Of a stretch of DNA of 64,000 nt, positions 9,103 through 18,711 are shown piece by piece (the stretch's first letter is position 1; each line of letters opens with the position of its first letter). Source of the DNA: an uncultured Roseburia sp. (lineage in GTDB: Bacteria > Bacillota > Clostridia > Lachnospirales > Lachnospiraceae). Below the pieces are notes generated by a model. The model was not told the origin of the DNA. It made no database searches and saw nothing but the letters and a program-made list of their open reading frames with translations. A program made the position numbers and the translations under genes. The stretch is from positions 1 through 64,000 of the forward strand of contig CAMWKH010000005.1 in assembly GCA_947174805.1 (NCBI GenBank), given 5' to 3'.

Positions 9103-10674
9103 TTAATCATCATCTCCGCCGTCATCATCCCCGCTATCATCGCTCTCATCCTGGACAACTGCTGCAGATAAATCCTCTTCGTCTGGCTCATCATCATGAT
9201 GATCTGGGGGCGGTGCCTCCTGCTGAGGAGGATTCTGAACCAATCCGGCTGCAACAGCCCTCACCGTGCCCTCGTCCCCTGTGGCGATAGCTGCATGAAT
9301 CTGGTTTGACGCCTCCGGATTGTCCGTACCCACGCCTACCACCAGGATTTTATTGGAAGGGTTATATCTGCTCTTATTAAACTCCGTGCGGCTCTGCTCC
9401 ACGCCGTTTACCGTAACCACTTTCCAGAGCCTTGCGGTATACCCTGTGTGGGAACTCTGGGCCTGGGCAATATACCCGATAGGATAGCCGCCGTTAGCCT
9501 GGAGAGTCACTCCCGGAGGAGTCTCGCTCAATGTCTCAGACTCATAGCTTACCACTCGGTTGGAAGGTCTTGTCTCCTCACCGAAAACGGTAAAATAAAT
9601 CTGTCCGTTTTCTGTATACCCTTCAATATAGATGGGAGCATCCGTATTGTTGGAAAACTTAAAATCTTTTGTTGTCCCTGCAATGGCCGCATCCATAGAA
9701 GGTTCCACATAATTTACAATCATGGAATGGTTGTAACGCTCATCTATCTGCAGTTCCGAAAGAATCACTGCGTTGTATAAGGTGGTGGACACCTGACAGA
9801 TACCGCCTCCATATGTCTGCACCGTGGTCCCGTTCTCATAGGAACCTGCCAGCTCATATCCGTTTTCCGCAGTCATTGGATTTAAAGCTTCCGCCACAGA
9901 GAGCTGCTCCCCCGGATATAAAAGCGTTCCGTCTATTTTGGAACATCCGTTTTTCACGTTTGTGGCACGTCCCGCTGAGGAGGAACTAAAATCCGTATGG
10001 AAGGTTCCAAGCACATCCTTTACCTTGGAAAGTTCTTCCCTGGTTCCCTGGGGCTCTGTCACTTCCACTGCCAGTTCAATGCTGGCGTTTTCCTGATCCC
10101 ACTCTTCTTCTACAAATTCGGCAATATTTTTCACCGAATCCGATACATTTACCTCAATGCCATTGGCCCCGTCAATAATACGAAAACTTCCGTTTTCCCT
10201 GGTAAGGCTGCAGTTCACTGCCTCCTGACCCAGATTTTCCTGGTTTGCGCCTAAAAGCCTCTCAACTTTCTCCTGATCTACGCCAAAGACTAGTTCAAAC
10301 ACTCTGGGCTCCTTTTCCAGATCCTTTTTATCTTTATACCTGGTGATAAGATTTCCTGTCTTTCCAATGTTCAAGGCCTCCTCCACCACTTCCTCATTTT
10401 CCACCTGAATCCCTAAATCCTGGGCGGAAACACGAATGCTGGTATCTCCTGTAGTCAGGGTAAAGACGGTATCCCTTAGCTGCCTCACATAGGAATCTAA
10501 CTCTTCCTGGGCCTCCTCTTTGGTCATGCCGCTGACATTTCTGTCCTCAATATAAACTGTTTCGGGAATCCTGGTATCCGATTCTCCTGCCTGCGCCGTA
10601 ACCATGGTATGTCCAAACACTCCTGCTGTAGCTGCCAGTGCAAAAGCAGGGAAAATCTTTAAAAATTTCTTCAT
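9103..10674 (-). CDS. VanW-domain exported protein
   Basis: Probable cell-wall-associated protein of unknown function. The start at 10674 (MKKFLKIFP) is chosen because an AGAGAGGA site lies 6 nt upstream; an in-frame start 18 codons earlier has no site. Residues 1-29 are a signal peptide or anchor. Next come a YoaR/PG-binding-4-like region (about 30-215), a VanW domain with the hallmark GGGICQVSTTLYNA near residue 312, a G5-like segment (about 395-460), and a very acidic tail ending in Asp-rich runs. VanW proteins occur in vancomycin-resistance clusters, but isolated copies like this one are widespread. Confidence 0.88.
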   Translation of the reverse strand: MKKFLKIFPAFALAATAGVFGHTMVTAQAGESDTRIPETVYIEDRNVSGMTKEEAQEELDSYVRQLRDTVFTLTTGDTSIRVSAQDLGIQVENEEVVEEALNIGKTGNLITRYKDKKDLEKEPRVFELVFGVDQEKVERLLGANQENLGQEAVNCSLTRENGSFRIIDGANGIEVNVSDSVKNIAEFVEEEWDQENASIELAVEVTEPQGTREELSKVKDVLGTFHTDFSSSSAGRATNVKNGCSKIDGTLLYPGEQLSVAEALNPMTAENGYELAGSYENGTTVQTYGGGICQVSTTLYNAVILSELQIDERYNHSMIVNYVEPSMDAAIAGTTKDFKFSNNTDAPIYIEGYTENGQIYFTVFGEETRPSNRVVSYESETLSETPPGVTLQANGGYPIGYIAQAQSSHTGYTARLWKVVTVNGVEQSRTEFNKSRYNPSNKILVVGVGTDNPEASNQIHAAIATGDEGTVRAVAAGLVQNPPQQEAPPPDHHDDEPDEEDLSAAVVQDESDDSGDDDGGDDD

Positions 10675-10730
10675 TCTTTTTCCTCTCTGAACTATCATGC
10701 AACCCCTATTTTTTCTTTGATACAACATGT

Positions 10731-10760
10731 ATTTTAAAACATCTCACACCTTATTTTCAA
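10731..10760 (-). promoter_or_regulatory. Candidate promoter of the VanW gene
   Basis: Minus-strand TTGAAA, an 18-nt spacer, then TAAAAT, about 55 nt upstream of the chosen start. Reasonable match but not a strong consensus. Confidence 0.4.
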
Positions 10761-10781
10761 GATGCATATCCACGAATATAA

Positions 10782-10810
10782 TTGACAGAAATTCTTTATT
10801 TCTGTATATT
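10782..10810 (+). promoter_or_regulatory. Plus-strand promoter with a dyad in its spacer
   Basis: TTGACA, a 17-nt spacer and TATATT. The spacer region contains the inverted repeat ACAGAAAT-tcttt-ATTTCTGT (10785-10805), which could be an operator. A transcript from here would run antisense through the 35-aa gene and reach the TPR-like gene at 10990 after about 170 nt of leader. Confidence 0.5.
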
Positions 10811-10829
10811 TGTACTATAATATTGTATT

Positions 10830-10937
10830 TTACAGGAAAACAGATAGAATAGTAGTCAAGACCATGCACACAATAAGGATGATTACAATCACCCCTGCAA
10901 TGGTACGGTTTCTTTTGGAATTAAAAAAATTAATCAT
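10830..10937 (-). CDS. 35-aa single-pass membrane peptide
   Basis: Small protein starting MINFFNSKRNRTIAG, followed by one strong hydrophobic helix (about residues 12-35) that runs to the C-terminus. The ATG follows a near-perfect GAGGTGA ribosome binding site by 5 nt, which is the main evidence that it is real. The arrangement of a positive N-terminus followed by a helix predicts N-in topology. It lies between the VanW gene and a divergent TPR-like gene and is overlapped by a possible antisense transcript. Family not recognised; conserved small membrane proteins of this kind are common in Lachnospiraceae. Confidence 0.65.
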   Translation of the reverse strand: MINFFNSKRNRTIAGVIVIILIVCMVLTTILSVFL

Positions 10938-10989
10938 ATTTATCACCTCATTGAATTGAAAACTATACGGTAACAGAAAGGATACAGCT

Positions 10990-11622
10990 ATGGACTTTTT
11001 AAAACACATCAGCATCCCTATCGGACTGCCTTTATTTCTCATTATAGGCTCCTTAATTGCCCACAGCCGCCACAAGCAAAAGTCATCCCAGTCCAAAACT
11101 ATGGAAGATTTCTTTGAGCGGGAACGCCTGGCCAACTCCACAAGGAAGCAGGATATCTCCCACCTGGACTATCTTGTTTGGGATTTATCCCTGGTCCCTC
11201 TTGGGATTTCCCAAGATTCCGTCCTAAAGGATTTGGAGGACAAGCTGCATCAGCTCTCCCATAAACAAATCCTGAACTTGTCCGATAAATCCAACACCGA
11301 CTTGAAAATGATGTACGGCCCGGCAAACCTGGACACGCTCTGGGCTTGTGACGACAATTACCATGAACTTTCCCAGACTCTTTTAGAGTACGCCAAACGT
11401 CTTACGGACCTGGGATTTCAAAAAGAGGCCGTCGCAGTCCTGGAATACGCCTCCTCCCTGCAAATCGATGTAAGCCAGATATACATTCTTCTGGCAAAAC
11501 TGTATCAAAATACAGGAACCCCGGAGAAAATCTCCAACATCTACACTGCATTGGAGGCTATGGATGAAAACTTCCGCTCCTATGTCTTAAAGCATCTGGA
11601 ATCTTCCCATGCTGGCGAATAA
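10990..11622 (+). CDS. Membrane-anchored TPR-like protein
   Basis: 210-residue protein with an N-terminal membrane helix (about residues 9-25) and a helical cytoplasmic part. Residues about 120-205 resemble tetratricopeptide repeats (SQTLLEYAKRLTDLGFQKEA, then YILLAKLYQNTG), suggesting a scaffolding role. An AAAGGA site precedes the ATG. Its last 65 bases overlap the 3' end of the convergent exonuclease gene. No enzymatic motif is visible. Function unknown. Confidence 0.7.
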   Translation: MDFLKHISIPIGLPLFLIIGSLIAHSRHKQKSSQSKTMEDFFERERLANSTRKQDISHLDYLVWDLSLVPLGISQDSVLKDLEDKLHQLSHKQILNLSDKSNTDLKMMYGPANLDTLWACDDNYHELSQTLLEYAKRLTDLGFQKEAVAVLEYASSLQIDVSQIYILLAKLYQNTGTPEKISNIYTALEAMDENFRSYVLKHLESSHAGE

Positions 11623-12304
11623 TCTGGTCTGCCAGCCGGGAGGCTTCACTCCTTGTAAGTTCTTCTATAGGCATATCAATAGTTATTTTATGATATTCTG
11701 CCAATTCCTTCAAGTAGTTTTTTTGAGAATTTGTAGCTTTTGTCTGTTTTTTTCCATGATAATCCAATTCTTTAGGTAAAAAAATCTCCTTATTTTGTCT
11801 TCCATATTCCTTTTTCAGAATCTCAAACAGCCTTTGGGCCGCCATGGCATCCACAAGGGCCCTGTGGCTATCTTCCCTCTCAATATGGTAAAACATACAC
11901 AGGGAATCCAGTGATTTCTTTTCAGGGAAAGATAAGCATTTCCTGGCAATCTTTAAGGTGTCCACTGCCCGTTTTTCCAATGGGATATTATGGTTTATCG
12001 CCCACTGTTTTACAAAACTGTAGTCGTAGATCACATTGTGCCCTACCCACACATACTCTCCTGCAAATTCTAAAAATTCCTGCATCACTTCATCTAAATC
12101 CCTGGCAAGTCCTGCCATCTCATTAGAAATCCCGGTCAGCTCTACAACGGTTTCGCTGACCGGGACTTTCGGATTCACCAGGTGGGAAAATGTCTCACGA
12201 ACTTTCCCACCCAGCACCTTTACTGCTCCGATTTCCAATATCCTGTCTCTCTTGGGATGTAATCCCGTCATCTCTAAATCTACTGCGATATAATCTGTAA
12301 CCAT
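11558..12304 (-). CDS. DnaQ-like 3'-5' exonuclease (DEDDh)
   Basis: Exonuclease of the DNA polymerase III epsilon / PolC proofreading type. It shows Exo I IAVDLEMTGL with the paired acidic residues, Exo II VGHNVIYDYSFVKQ near residue 92, and Exo III HRALVDAMAAQRLF near 152 with the DEDDh histidine. After about residue 185 a short C-terminal helical region follows that resembles nucleic-acid-binding extensions. It starts 3 nt after the CE2-like gene, so the two are probably co-transcribed. As a free-standing exonuclease it is likely to act in DNA or RNA processing rather than replication. Confidence 0.88.
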   Translation of the reverse strand: MVTDYIAVDLEMTGLHPKRDRILEIGAVKVLGGKVRETFSHLVNPKVPVSETVVELTGISNEMAGLARDLDEVMQEFLEFAGEYVWVGHNVIYDYSFVKQWAINHNIPLEKRAVDTLKIARKCLSFPEKKSLDSLCMFYHIEREDSHRALVDAMAAQRLFEILKKEYGRQNKEIFLPKELDYHGKKQTKATNSQKNYLKELAEYHKITIDMPIEELTRSEASRLADQIIRQHGKIPDALRHRSGSFHP

Positions 12305-12307
12305 ATG

Positions 12308-13678
12308 TTACTTTAAAACTGCCTTTCTTTTCGATGCTATTTTTTTTGCCAGATTCTTTCCCATAGCCTTGCCCCCCTCCGTATTTGGATGCAGGCCGTC
12401 CGTATAGGAAATCCCCCAGGATGACGTTTCCACAACCGTAACATATTTTAACCCTTTTGCAGCATCTTTGATATCCTGGGCATGCCTCTGCTTTAAGGGA
12501 ATCATGGCCATAATGTACGCCTTCGGGTGGTCACTGTGAAGCTTCGTCAAAACTTTCCTGTATTCACTGGTAAATACAGAACCGCTCACATCCACATCAT
12601 TTGTGCCGTGCTCCACCACAATCACATCCGCATCATACTTTTCCGCTTTCCTGCCGGAAGAAAATGATGTAATGGCATTATAACAGGTATTAAATGAACC
12701 TGTCTTAACAATACCAGAGCCGCCGTACCCGGCATAGTAAGGAATCATATCCAACTGTTCGGCGCAATACCAGGCATAACTGTGGGTAGCACTGGTCCCG
12801 GAGGGCAGAAGCGCCATGTTTAATGCCCTCACCCCCTCGGTGATACTGTCACCGTAAAAGGCAACCGTGGGATTTTGGGGCTGGATGGCCGTCACCACTC
12901 CTTCTTTCGTAACCGGTTTTATACTCTTGATACCCACACCGGATTCTCCCCAGCGGTTCTCCTGCTCTGCTATGGCATCCACAACAAGACGGACATAGTG
13001 GGTTTTTGTATTGCCCACGCTGATTTTACTGTTGTTTATCTTCTGGCGTTTCATGGATCCCCCGTCCACAGAGTAGGCAAAATAGGGAGTCGCCACACCG
13101 ATTTTCTGCACAAAATTTACATTGATATATTTGCTTCCTGTAACCTTAAAATAGATGGCGCTTCCCCCGGTGTTAGTAAAATAATATTTCCCCCCGGCGA
13201 TACTTTTCTTAAACCAGCGCCCTGTGCGGCCAAAATCGCCCTTGACGTCTTTGTAGGTGATACCGTCTTTTGCCGTGTAAGTTTTGTACTTTACACTTAC
13301 TTTACACTTATACGTCTTTCCCTGGTAGGCAGCTCTAATTTCCGCCGTCCCCTTTGCCCGGGCTGTCACCTTGCCCTTGTTATCCACAGTGGCAACCGTC
13401 TTTTTGCTGCTCTTCCACTTTACCTTTGTGGCGGATACGCCTTTCAGTTTCAAAGTGCTGGTGGTGGCGGGAGCCAAGGTAAGGCTGGTTTTGCTCAGTG
13501 AATACTCTGGCTGAGGTTCCGGCTCCCCCGGCGTGTCCGCAGGATCCGTAATCGTTCCCGTAATGGTGGTGGTATCCCCGGCAAAAGCCGTAAGGCTCTC
13601 CCCGGAAAATGCTGCGACTATAAATGCCAGCAAAAATACTACCGTGCGTTTTCCCCAATCTGATTTTTTTCCTCTCAT
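12308..13678 (-). CDS. Exported Big-2 / CE2-like SGNH esterase
   Basis: Probable secreted carbohydrate acetyl-esterase. Residues 1-33 are a signal peptide. Residues about 58-132 form a Big-2 immunoglobulin-like domain (WKSSKKTVATVDNKGKVTA). About 140-260 is a beta-sandwich as in carbohydrate esterase family 2, and 270-456 is an SGNH hydrolase domain. Catalytic residues visible are Ser278 in FYGDSITEG, Asn360 in EHGTNDVD, and Asp427/His430 in DGLHPN. An AGGAGA site precedes the ATG. It would deacetylate plant or mucin glycans outside the cell, which fits the nearby arabinan genes; the substrate is inferred. Confidence 0.85.
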   Translation of the reverse strand: MRGKKSDWGKRTVVFLLAFIVAAFSGESLTAFAGDTTTITGTITDPADTPGEPEPQPEYSLSKTSLTLAPATTSTLKLKGVSATKVKWKSSKKTVATVDNKGKVTARAKGTAEIRAAYQGKTYKCKVSVKYKTYTAKDGITYKDVKGDFGRTGRWFKKSIAGGKYYFTNTGGSAIYFKVTGSKYINVNFVQKIGVATPYFAYSVDGGSMKRQKINNSKISVGNTKTHYVRLVVDAIAEQENRWGESGVGIKSIKPVTKEGVVTAIQPQNPTVAFYGDSITEGVRALNMALLPSGTSATHSYAWYCAEQLDMIPYYAGYGGSGIVKTGSFNTCYNAITSFSSGRKAEKYDADVIVVEHGTNDVDVSGSVFTSEYRKVLTKLHSDHPKAYIMAMIPLKQRHAQDIKDAAKGLKYVTVVETSSWGISYTDGLHPNTEGGKAMGKNLAKKIASKRKAVLK

Positions 13679-13716
13679 ACTTTATTCTCCTATGTGCCAA
13701 ACTGATTATTTGTTCT

Positions 13717-13744
13717 ATTATAACACAACATCTTCCACATTCAA
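13717..13744 (-). promoter_or_regulatory. Promoter of the esterase-exonuclease pair
   Basis: Minus-strand TTGAAT, a 16-nt spacer and TATAAT, with TG one base before the -10 box (extended -10). About 40 nt upstream of the esterase start. Confidence 0.7.
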
Positions 13745-13789
13745 AATAATATATGAATTTTTTGTGATTTTTTCTTTTTTTCTTCCATA

Positions 13790-13808
13790 GTATGGTACAA
13801 TACCATAC
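13790..13808. promoter_or_regulatory. Perfect palindrome upstream of the acyltransferase
   Basis: GTATGGTA-CAA-TACCATAC, a perfect 8-bp inverted repeat with a 3-bp centre. On the plus strand it contains TACAAT, a plausible -10 box for the acyltransferase gene 28 bp downstream, although no good -35 box was found. A dimeric repressor site is the simplest reading. Confidence 0.5.
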
Positions 13809-13835
13809 AAAAGAATTTTCAAGGAGCAATCAATT

Positions 13836-14888
13836 ATGAAAGAACGCATCGATTCCTTTGATTTTATGAGGAGCATCACAGCATTTATTATTGTAATTTA
13901 CCATTTTGCCGGAATCTGCTACAGCACCCCTCAGTTTGCAGATTTCCCCCTGCTCTATGAACATGCCAACGGCGTCTGGGGTGAGAGCACAAGTGTGAAT
14001 ATATTCTTTATGCTCTCCGGGGCCTCTCTCATCTACAACCACGAGAGAATCCGGGCAAAAGATTTAAAAAAATATTATTTCAGCCGATTTAAGGGCATTT
14101 TTCCCATGTTTTACATGATATGGCTTTTTCTCTTTTATCAGCGGGCAGCAGAGCGGCACAATCTGTTTTACAATGGAAATCCCAAATCCATGGTTTTAAC
14201 CCTCTTTGGCATGGACGGGTATCTGTCCTACCGTTTCCCGGAAAATTACTACCGCATCGGGGAATGGTTTTTAGGGGCTTTGGTGCTTTTGTACCTCATA
14301 TACCCGGTGCTCACCTGGTGCATCAGCCATTGCCAGATTATCACCACCTTAGTTTTAGGCGCAGGCACACTTGCTCTCCACTGGTCTCCGTCTATCTTTA
14401 TGATTCAGAGGGAGCGGAATTTAATCACCTGTCTCTTTGCCTTCTGGCTGGGAATGATGTTTATGAAGCACCGGGAAATGTTAGATAAACTCTGGCTTGG
14501 AATATTATCAGGAATTTGCGCACTGTTTTTGCTTTTGGTGCATATTCCCATAGATTCCTTCCTGGTTGTGCAGGCCATCTACATTGCACTGTTTTTGGCA
14601 CTTTACACCATGGGAAAATATGTGATGCAAATAGGGGCTGTCACCGGATTTTTCCGCTATACCGGTAAAATATCCTACGCCATATTCTTACTGCAGCATG
14701 TGGTGATGAGCCAGGTCCTTCACATGTTTGATAATTATGAGCTTACTGTGCTCCATGAATTTGGGCTTTTAATTGTAACCTTCGTGGTCATCTACATCTT
14801 TGCAGGGATTTGTACCTATCTGAATCAGGCGTTTCTAAAGACGAAATTTTTCCAAAGCCTGCAGAAGTTTTTTATACCGGAAACATAG
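13836..14888 (+). CDS. Acyltransferase family 3 membrane protein
   Basis: Integral membrane O-acyltransferase of the kind that acetylates cell-surface polysaccharides, peptidoglycan or lipids. It begins RIDSFDFMRSITAFIIVIYHFAG, the family's first helix with the catalytic-type His. It has SVNIFFMLSGASLIYN near residue 50 and about ten hydrophobic segments over 350 residues. An AAGGAG site lies 9 nt before the ATG. Divergent from the CE2-like esterase, so the pair may set the balance of acetylation, but that link is only positional. Acceptor unknown. Confidence 0.85.
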   Translation: MKERIDSFDFMRSITAFIIVIYHFAGICYSTPQFADFPLLYEHANGVWGESTSVNIFFMLSGASLIYNHERIRAKDLKKYYFSRFKGIFPMFYMIWLFLFYQRAAERHNLFYNGNPKSMVLTLFGMDGYLSYRFPENYYRIGEWFLGALVLLYLIYPVLTWCISHCQIITTLVLGAGTLALHWSPSIFMIQRERNLITCLFAFWLGMMFMKHREMLDKLWLGILSGICALFLLLVHIPIDSFLVVQAIYIALFLALYTMGKYVMQIGAVTGFFRYTGKISYAIFLLQHVVMSQVLHMFDNYELTVLHEFGLLIVTFVVIYIFAGICTYLNQAFLKTKFFQSLQKFFIPET

Positions 14889-14917
14889 ATACATTTTTTA
14901 TAGAAAGGAGTCTTACC

Positions 14918-15175
14918 GTGAAATACACATACCACACAAAAGGAACCTGTTCCACCTTAATTGAACTGGAACTGGAGGGCAATGTTGTCCACAACGTAAA
15001 GTTTACAGGAGGGTGCAACGGCAACCTCCAGGCCATCCCAAGGCTAGTGGAGGGCATGACGGTGGAGGAAGTGGAACAGCGCATCAAAGGGATACAGTGC
15101 GGATTTAAAAGCACTTCCTGCGGCGACCAGCTTGCAAAGGCCTGCCGGGAAGCTTTAGAACAGAGCAATTCCTAA
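14918..15175 (+). CDS. TSCPD domain protein
   Basis: 85-residue protein that starts at a GTG preceded by AGAAAGGAG. A longer frame from 14810 would run back into the acyltransferase and has no site. It contains the conserved FTGGCNGNLQAI motif near residue 28 and GFKSTSCGDQLAKA near 66, the latter holding the TSCxxQ/D-type Cys signature of the TSCPD family, also found at the C-terminus of some ribonucleotide reductases. Two Cys residues suggest metal or redox chemistry. Function unknown. Confidence 0.88.
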   Translation: MKYTYHTKGTCSTLIELELEGNVVHNVKFTGGCNGNLQAIPRLVEGMTVEEVEQRIKGIQCGFKSTSCGDQLAKACREALEQSNS

Positions 15176-15210
15176 AAAAAGGAGCCTCTCAACTGAGAGA
15201 CTCCCTTTTT

Positions 15211-15212
<2 letters not shown>
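15176..15212. terminator. Bidirectional terminator
   Basis: GGAGCCTCTC-AACT-GAGAGACTCC stem (15181-15204, one bulged mismatch) flanked by an A-run on the left and a T-run on the right. It serves both the TSCPD gene (plus) and the GH51 gene (minus). Confidence 0.85.
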
Positions 15213-16746
<1,534 letters not shown>

Positions 16747-16748
16747 TT

Positions 16749-16800
16749 AAAAAATTGGGAATTGTTTTATCAGCATTTTCCTGTATCAAACAATTCCCAA
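16749..16800 (-). terminator. Intra-operon terminator between importer and GH51
   Basis: On the minus strand TTGGGAATTGTTT, a 20-nt loop, AAACAATTCCCAA, then TTTTTT. It is a strong intrinsic terminator lying between the last permease gene and GH51, and no separate GH51 promoter is visible in the remaining 26 bp, so GH51 may depend on read-through. Confidence 0.8.
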
Positions 16801-16837
16801 ACTTTACCTATATTATCTTTCCAAATCTGAATGATAA

Positions 16838-17707
16838 TTAACCTTTTACTGCACCCACTGTCATACCTTCAATAAAGTATCTCTGGAAGCACAGGAACAC
16901 TACGAAAATAGGGATAATTCCAAACATAGAGCCTGCAATCAGAAGGTCATAGTCATTTCCGTAAGGTGTCAGCAAAGTATTTAAACCGATAGGCAGTGTA
17001 AATTTATCTGCATCCCGGAACACCATCATGGGCCAGAGCATGTTATTCCATGCACCCATGGTACTTAAAATTGCCATGGAAGCAAATGCCGGTTTTGTGA
17101 TGGGAAGCATGATTTTTACGCAGATCCCATACTCTGTAGCGCCGTCAATTCTGGCCGCATCCAAAAGTTCTTTTGGCAGTCCAATCATATACTGCCGAAA
17201 AAAGAATATGGTGGAGGCCCCGCAGAGTCCCGGTAAAATAACTCCGGCTGCAGTATTCATTAACCCTAAGCTCATCATTTCCCGGTACAGGGGGAGCATT
17301 AAGATTTCAAAGGGAACCATCATGGTTGCGATTACCAAAAAGAACAGCAGGTTCTTTAACCTATACTCATACATGGAAAGTCCGTATGCCACAAAGTAAC
17401 AGATAATTAAAGTAAGCACTACGGTAACCAATGTCAGCACCATACTGTTTTTAAACCACATGAAATACTTTTGAGAAGATGCGTTTTTGGTAAACAACAG
17501 CTTCCAGTTGTCAAGATTCATGGTGGAGAAGTTTAAGTTGATGGACAAACCTCTTCGAAGCAGCTCCACGCCGGGTCTAAAAGATGCCAAAGCCCCTGCC
17601 AGAACCGGAAAGATTACTAAAAATCCCAGCACTGCAAACAGAAGTGTCGCCAATATAGAAGCAAACGGATTGCGTCTTACCATGCCGCCTTTATTCTTTT
17701 TTCCCAT
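16838..17707 (-). CDS. Sugar ABC transporter permease (MalG type)
   Basis: Second membrane subunit of a CUT1-family carbohydrate importer. Six hydrophobic segments over 289 residues, with the cytoplasmic EAA loop ELLDAARIDGATEYGICVKIMLPITKPA near residue 180 that docks to the ATPase. A GGAGAGG site precedes the ATG and the gene lies 1 bp after the MalF-type gene. No ATPase gene is in this operon; in Firmicutes a shared MsmK-type ATPase encoded elsewhere usually energises such importers. Its GH51 neighbours suggest arabino-oligosaccharides as substrate. Confidence 0.93.
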   Translation of the reverse strand: MGKKNKGGMVRRNPFASILATLLFAVLGFLVIFPVLAGALASFRPGVELLRRGLSINLNFSTMNLDNWKLLFTKNASSQKYFMWFKNSMVLTLVTVVLTLIICYFVAYGLSMYEYRLKNLLFFLVIATMMVPFEILMLPLYREMMSLGLMNTAAGVILPGLCGASTIFFFRQYMIGLPKELLDAARIDGATEYGICVKIMLPITKPAFASMAILSTMGAWNNMLWPMMVFRDADKFTLPIGLNTLLTPYGNDYDLLIAGSMFGIIPIFVVFLCFQRYFIEGMTVGAVKG

Positions 17708-17708
17708 A

Positions 17709-18605
17709 TTACCTCTCCTCCTTCTTGAATGTTCCGTTCAATATCAACTGTACAATATTGATTACCAGTGCAATGACAAGCAGCACAAGACCTACGGCGG
17801 ATGCGTAGCCAAGCTGGTTCTTCTCAATACCACGTTTGTACAGATAACCTACAATGGTCAGACCGATATTCTTCGGCGAAGTATTTCCTGCCCATAACAT
17901 GTAGGACTCTAAGAACATTGCCAGTCCTGCATACACGCTGATGGTCAACACATAAATCGTAGTGGGTTTCAAAAGAGGAATGGTTATGTAGCGGAATTTT
18001 TCCCATCCATTGGCGCCGTCAATCTCTGCAGATTCATAGAGGGATGTATCAATTCCCTTTAATCCGGAAAGAAAGTAAAGCATATTTACCCCGGTCCACC
18101 GCCAACAGGCCAAAAGCAGTAGTGCAAACATAGCCGTGGTGCCGTTTTTCAGCCATGCCATTGGCTCCTGTCCAAAGAATACAAGAAGCTTATTCATCTG
18201 GCTGGTAGGATACTCGGTAAACATCAACCGGAAAAGGATACCGGAAATAACAACGGATGTCAGGGAAGGAAGGTATAAAACCGCTTTCCAGAAACCAGAA
18301 GCCTTTACCAGATTACTGTCTATAAGAACTGCAAACAACATTGGAAACGGGATCAATAAGATCAGCGTCCAGACCATGTAGGTAAAGCTGTTCTTAATGG
18401 CAATGCGGAACGCCTTATCCCGAAAAAGCTTTGAATAGTTTTCCAACCCGATAAATTCCGTCTGCCCTGGCAAAATAGTCTGGAAACTCATAGTCACTGT
18501 GCTGATTAAAGGATAAATCCAAAACACTAAAAAACTGATGATAAATGGCAGGACAAACACATAGGGCGCCACTTTCTGGGAATATAAAAAATTCTTTGTT
18601 TTCAT
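17709..18605 (-). CDS. Sugar ABC transporter permease (MalF/UgpA type)
   Basis: First membrane subunit of the CUT1 importer, 298 residues with six hydrophobic segments. The EAA loop SLYESAEIDGANGWEKFRYITIPLLKPT is near residue 185. A strong GGAGAAGGAGAGG purine stretch lies before the ATG. Works with the MalG-type permease and the lipoprotein encoded at 18712-20169. Confidence 0.93.
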   Translation of the reverse strand: MKTKNFLYSQKVAPYVFVLPFIISFLVFWIYPLISTVTMSFQTILPGQTEFIGLENYSKLFRDKAFRIAIKNSFTYMVWTLILLIPFPMLFAVLIDSNLVKASGFWKAVLYLPSLTSVVISGILFRLMFTEYPTSQMNKLLVFFGQEPMAWLKNGTTAMFALLLLACWRWTGVNMLYFLSGLKGIDTSLYESAEIDGANGWEKFRYITIPLLKPTTIYVLTISVYAGLAMFLESYMLWAGNTSPKNIGLTIVGYLYKRGIEKNQLGYASAVGLVLLVIALVINIVQLILNGTFKKEER

Positions 18606-18639
18606 GCTTATTCCTCTCCTTCTCCTAAAATGAAGAACT

Positions 18640-18664
18640 GCCCGAGGAAGTATCCTTCCCGGGC
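18640..18664 (-). promoter_or_regulatory. Hairpin between binding-protein and permease genes
   Basis: GCCCGGGAAG-gatac-CTTCCTCGGGC forms a compact stem with one bulge and no U-tract. Such intercistronic stems after binding-protein genes commonly protect upstream mRNA, giving excess binding protein over permease. Role inferred. Confidence 0.6.
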
Positions 18665-18711
18665 AATTCCTTTCTTTCTTAACACCTATCTAATTTTAAG
18701 AAGTATCGATT

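Noticed and set aside
8121-9290. Long plus-strand open frame (389 codons) opposite the AIR-synthase-like gene
   Set aside because: It is antisense to a gene with clear motifs, has Ser/Pro/Ile-rich composition typical of a shadow frame, has no ribosome site, and runs on into the VanW gene's 3' end.
14810-14917. Longer start for the TSCPD protein
   Set aside because: The extension lies within the acyltransferase gene, lacks a ribosome site and is not family-like; the GTG at 14918 has AGAAAGGAG.
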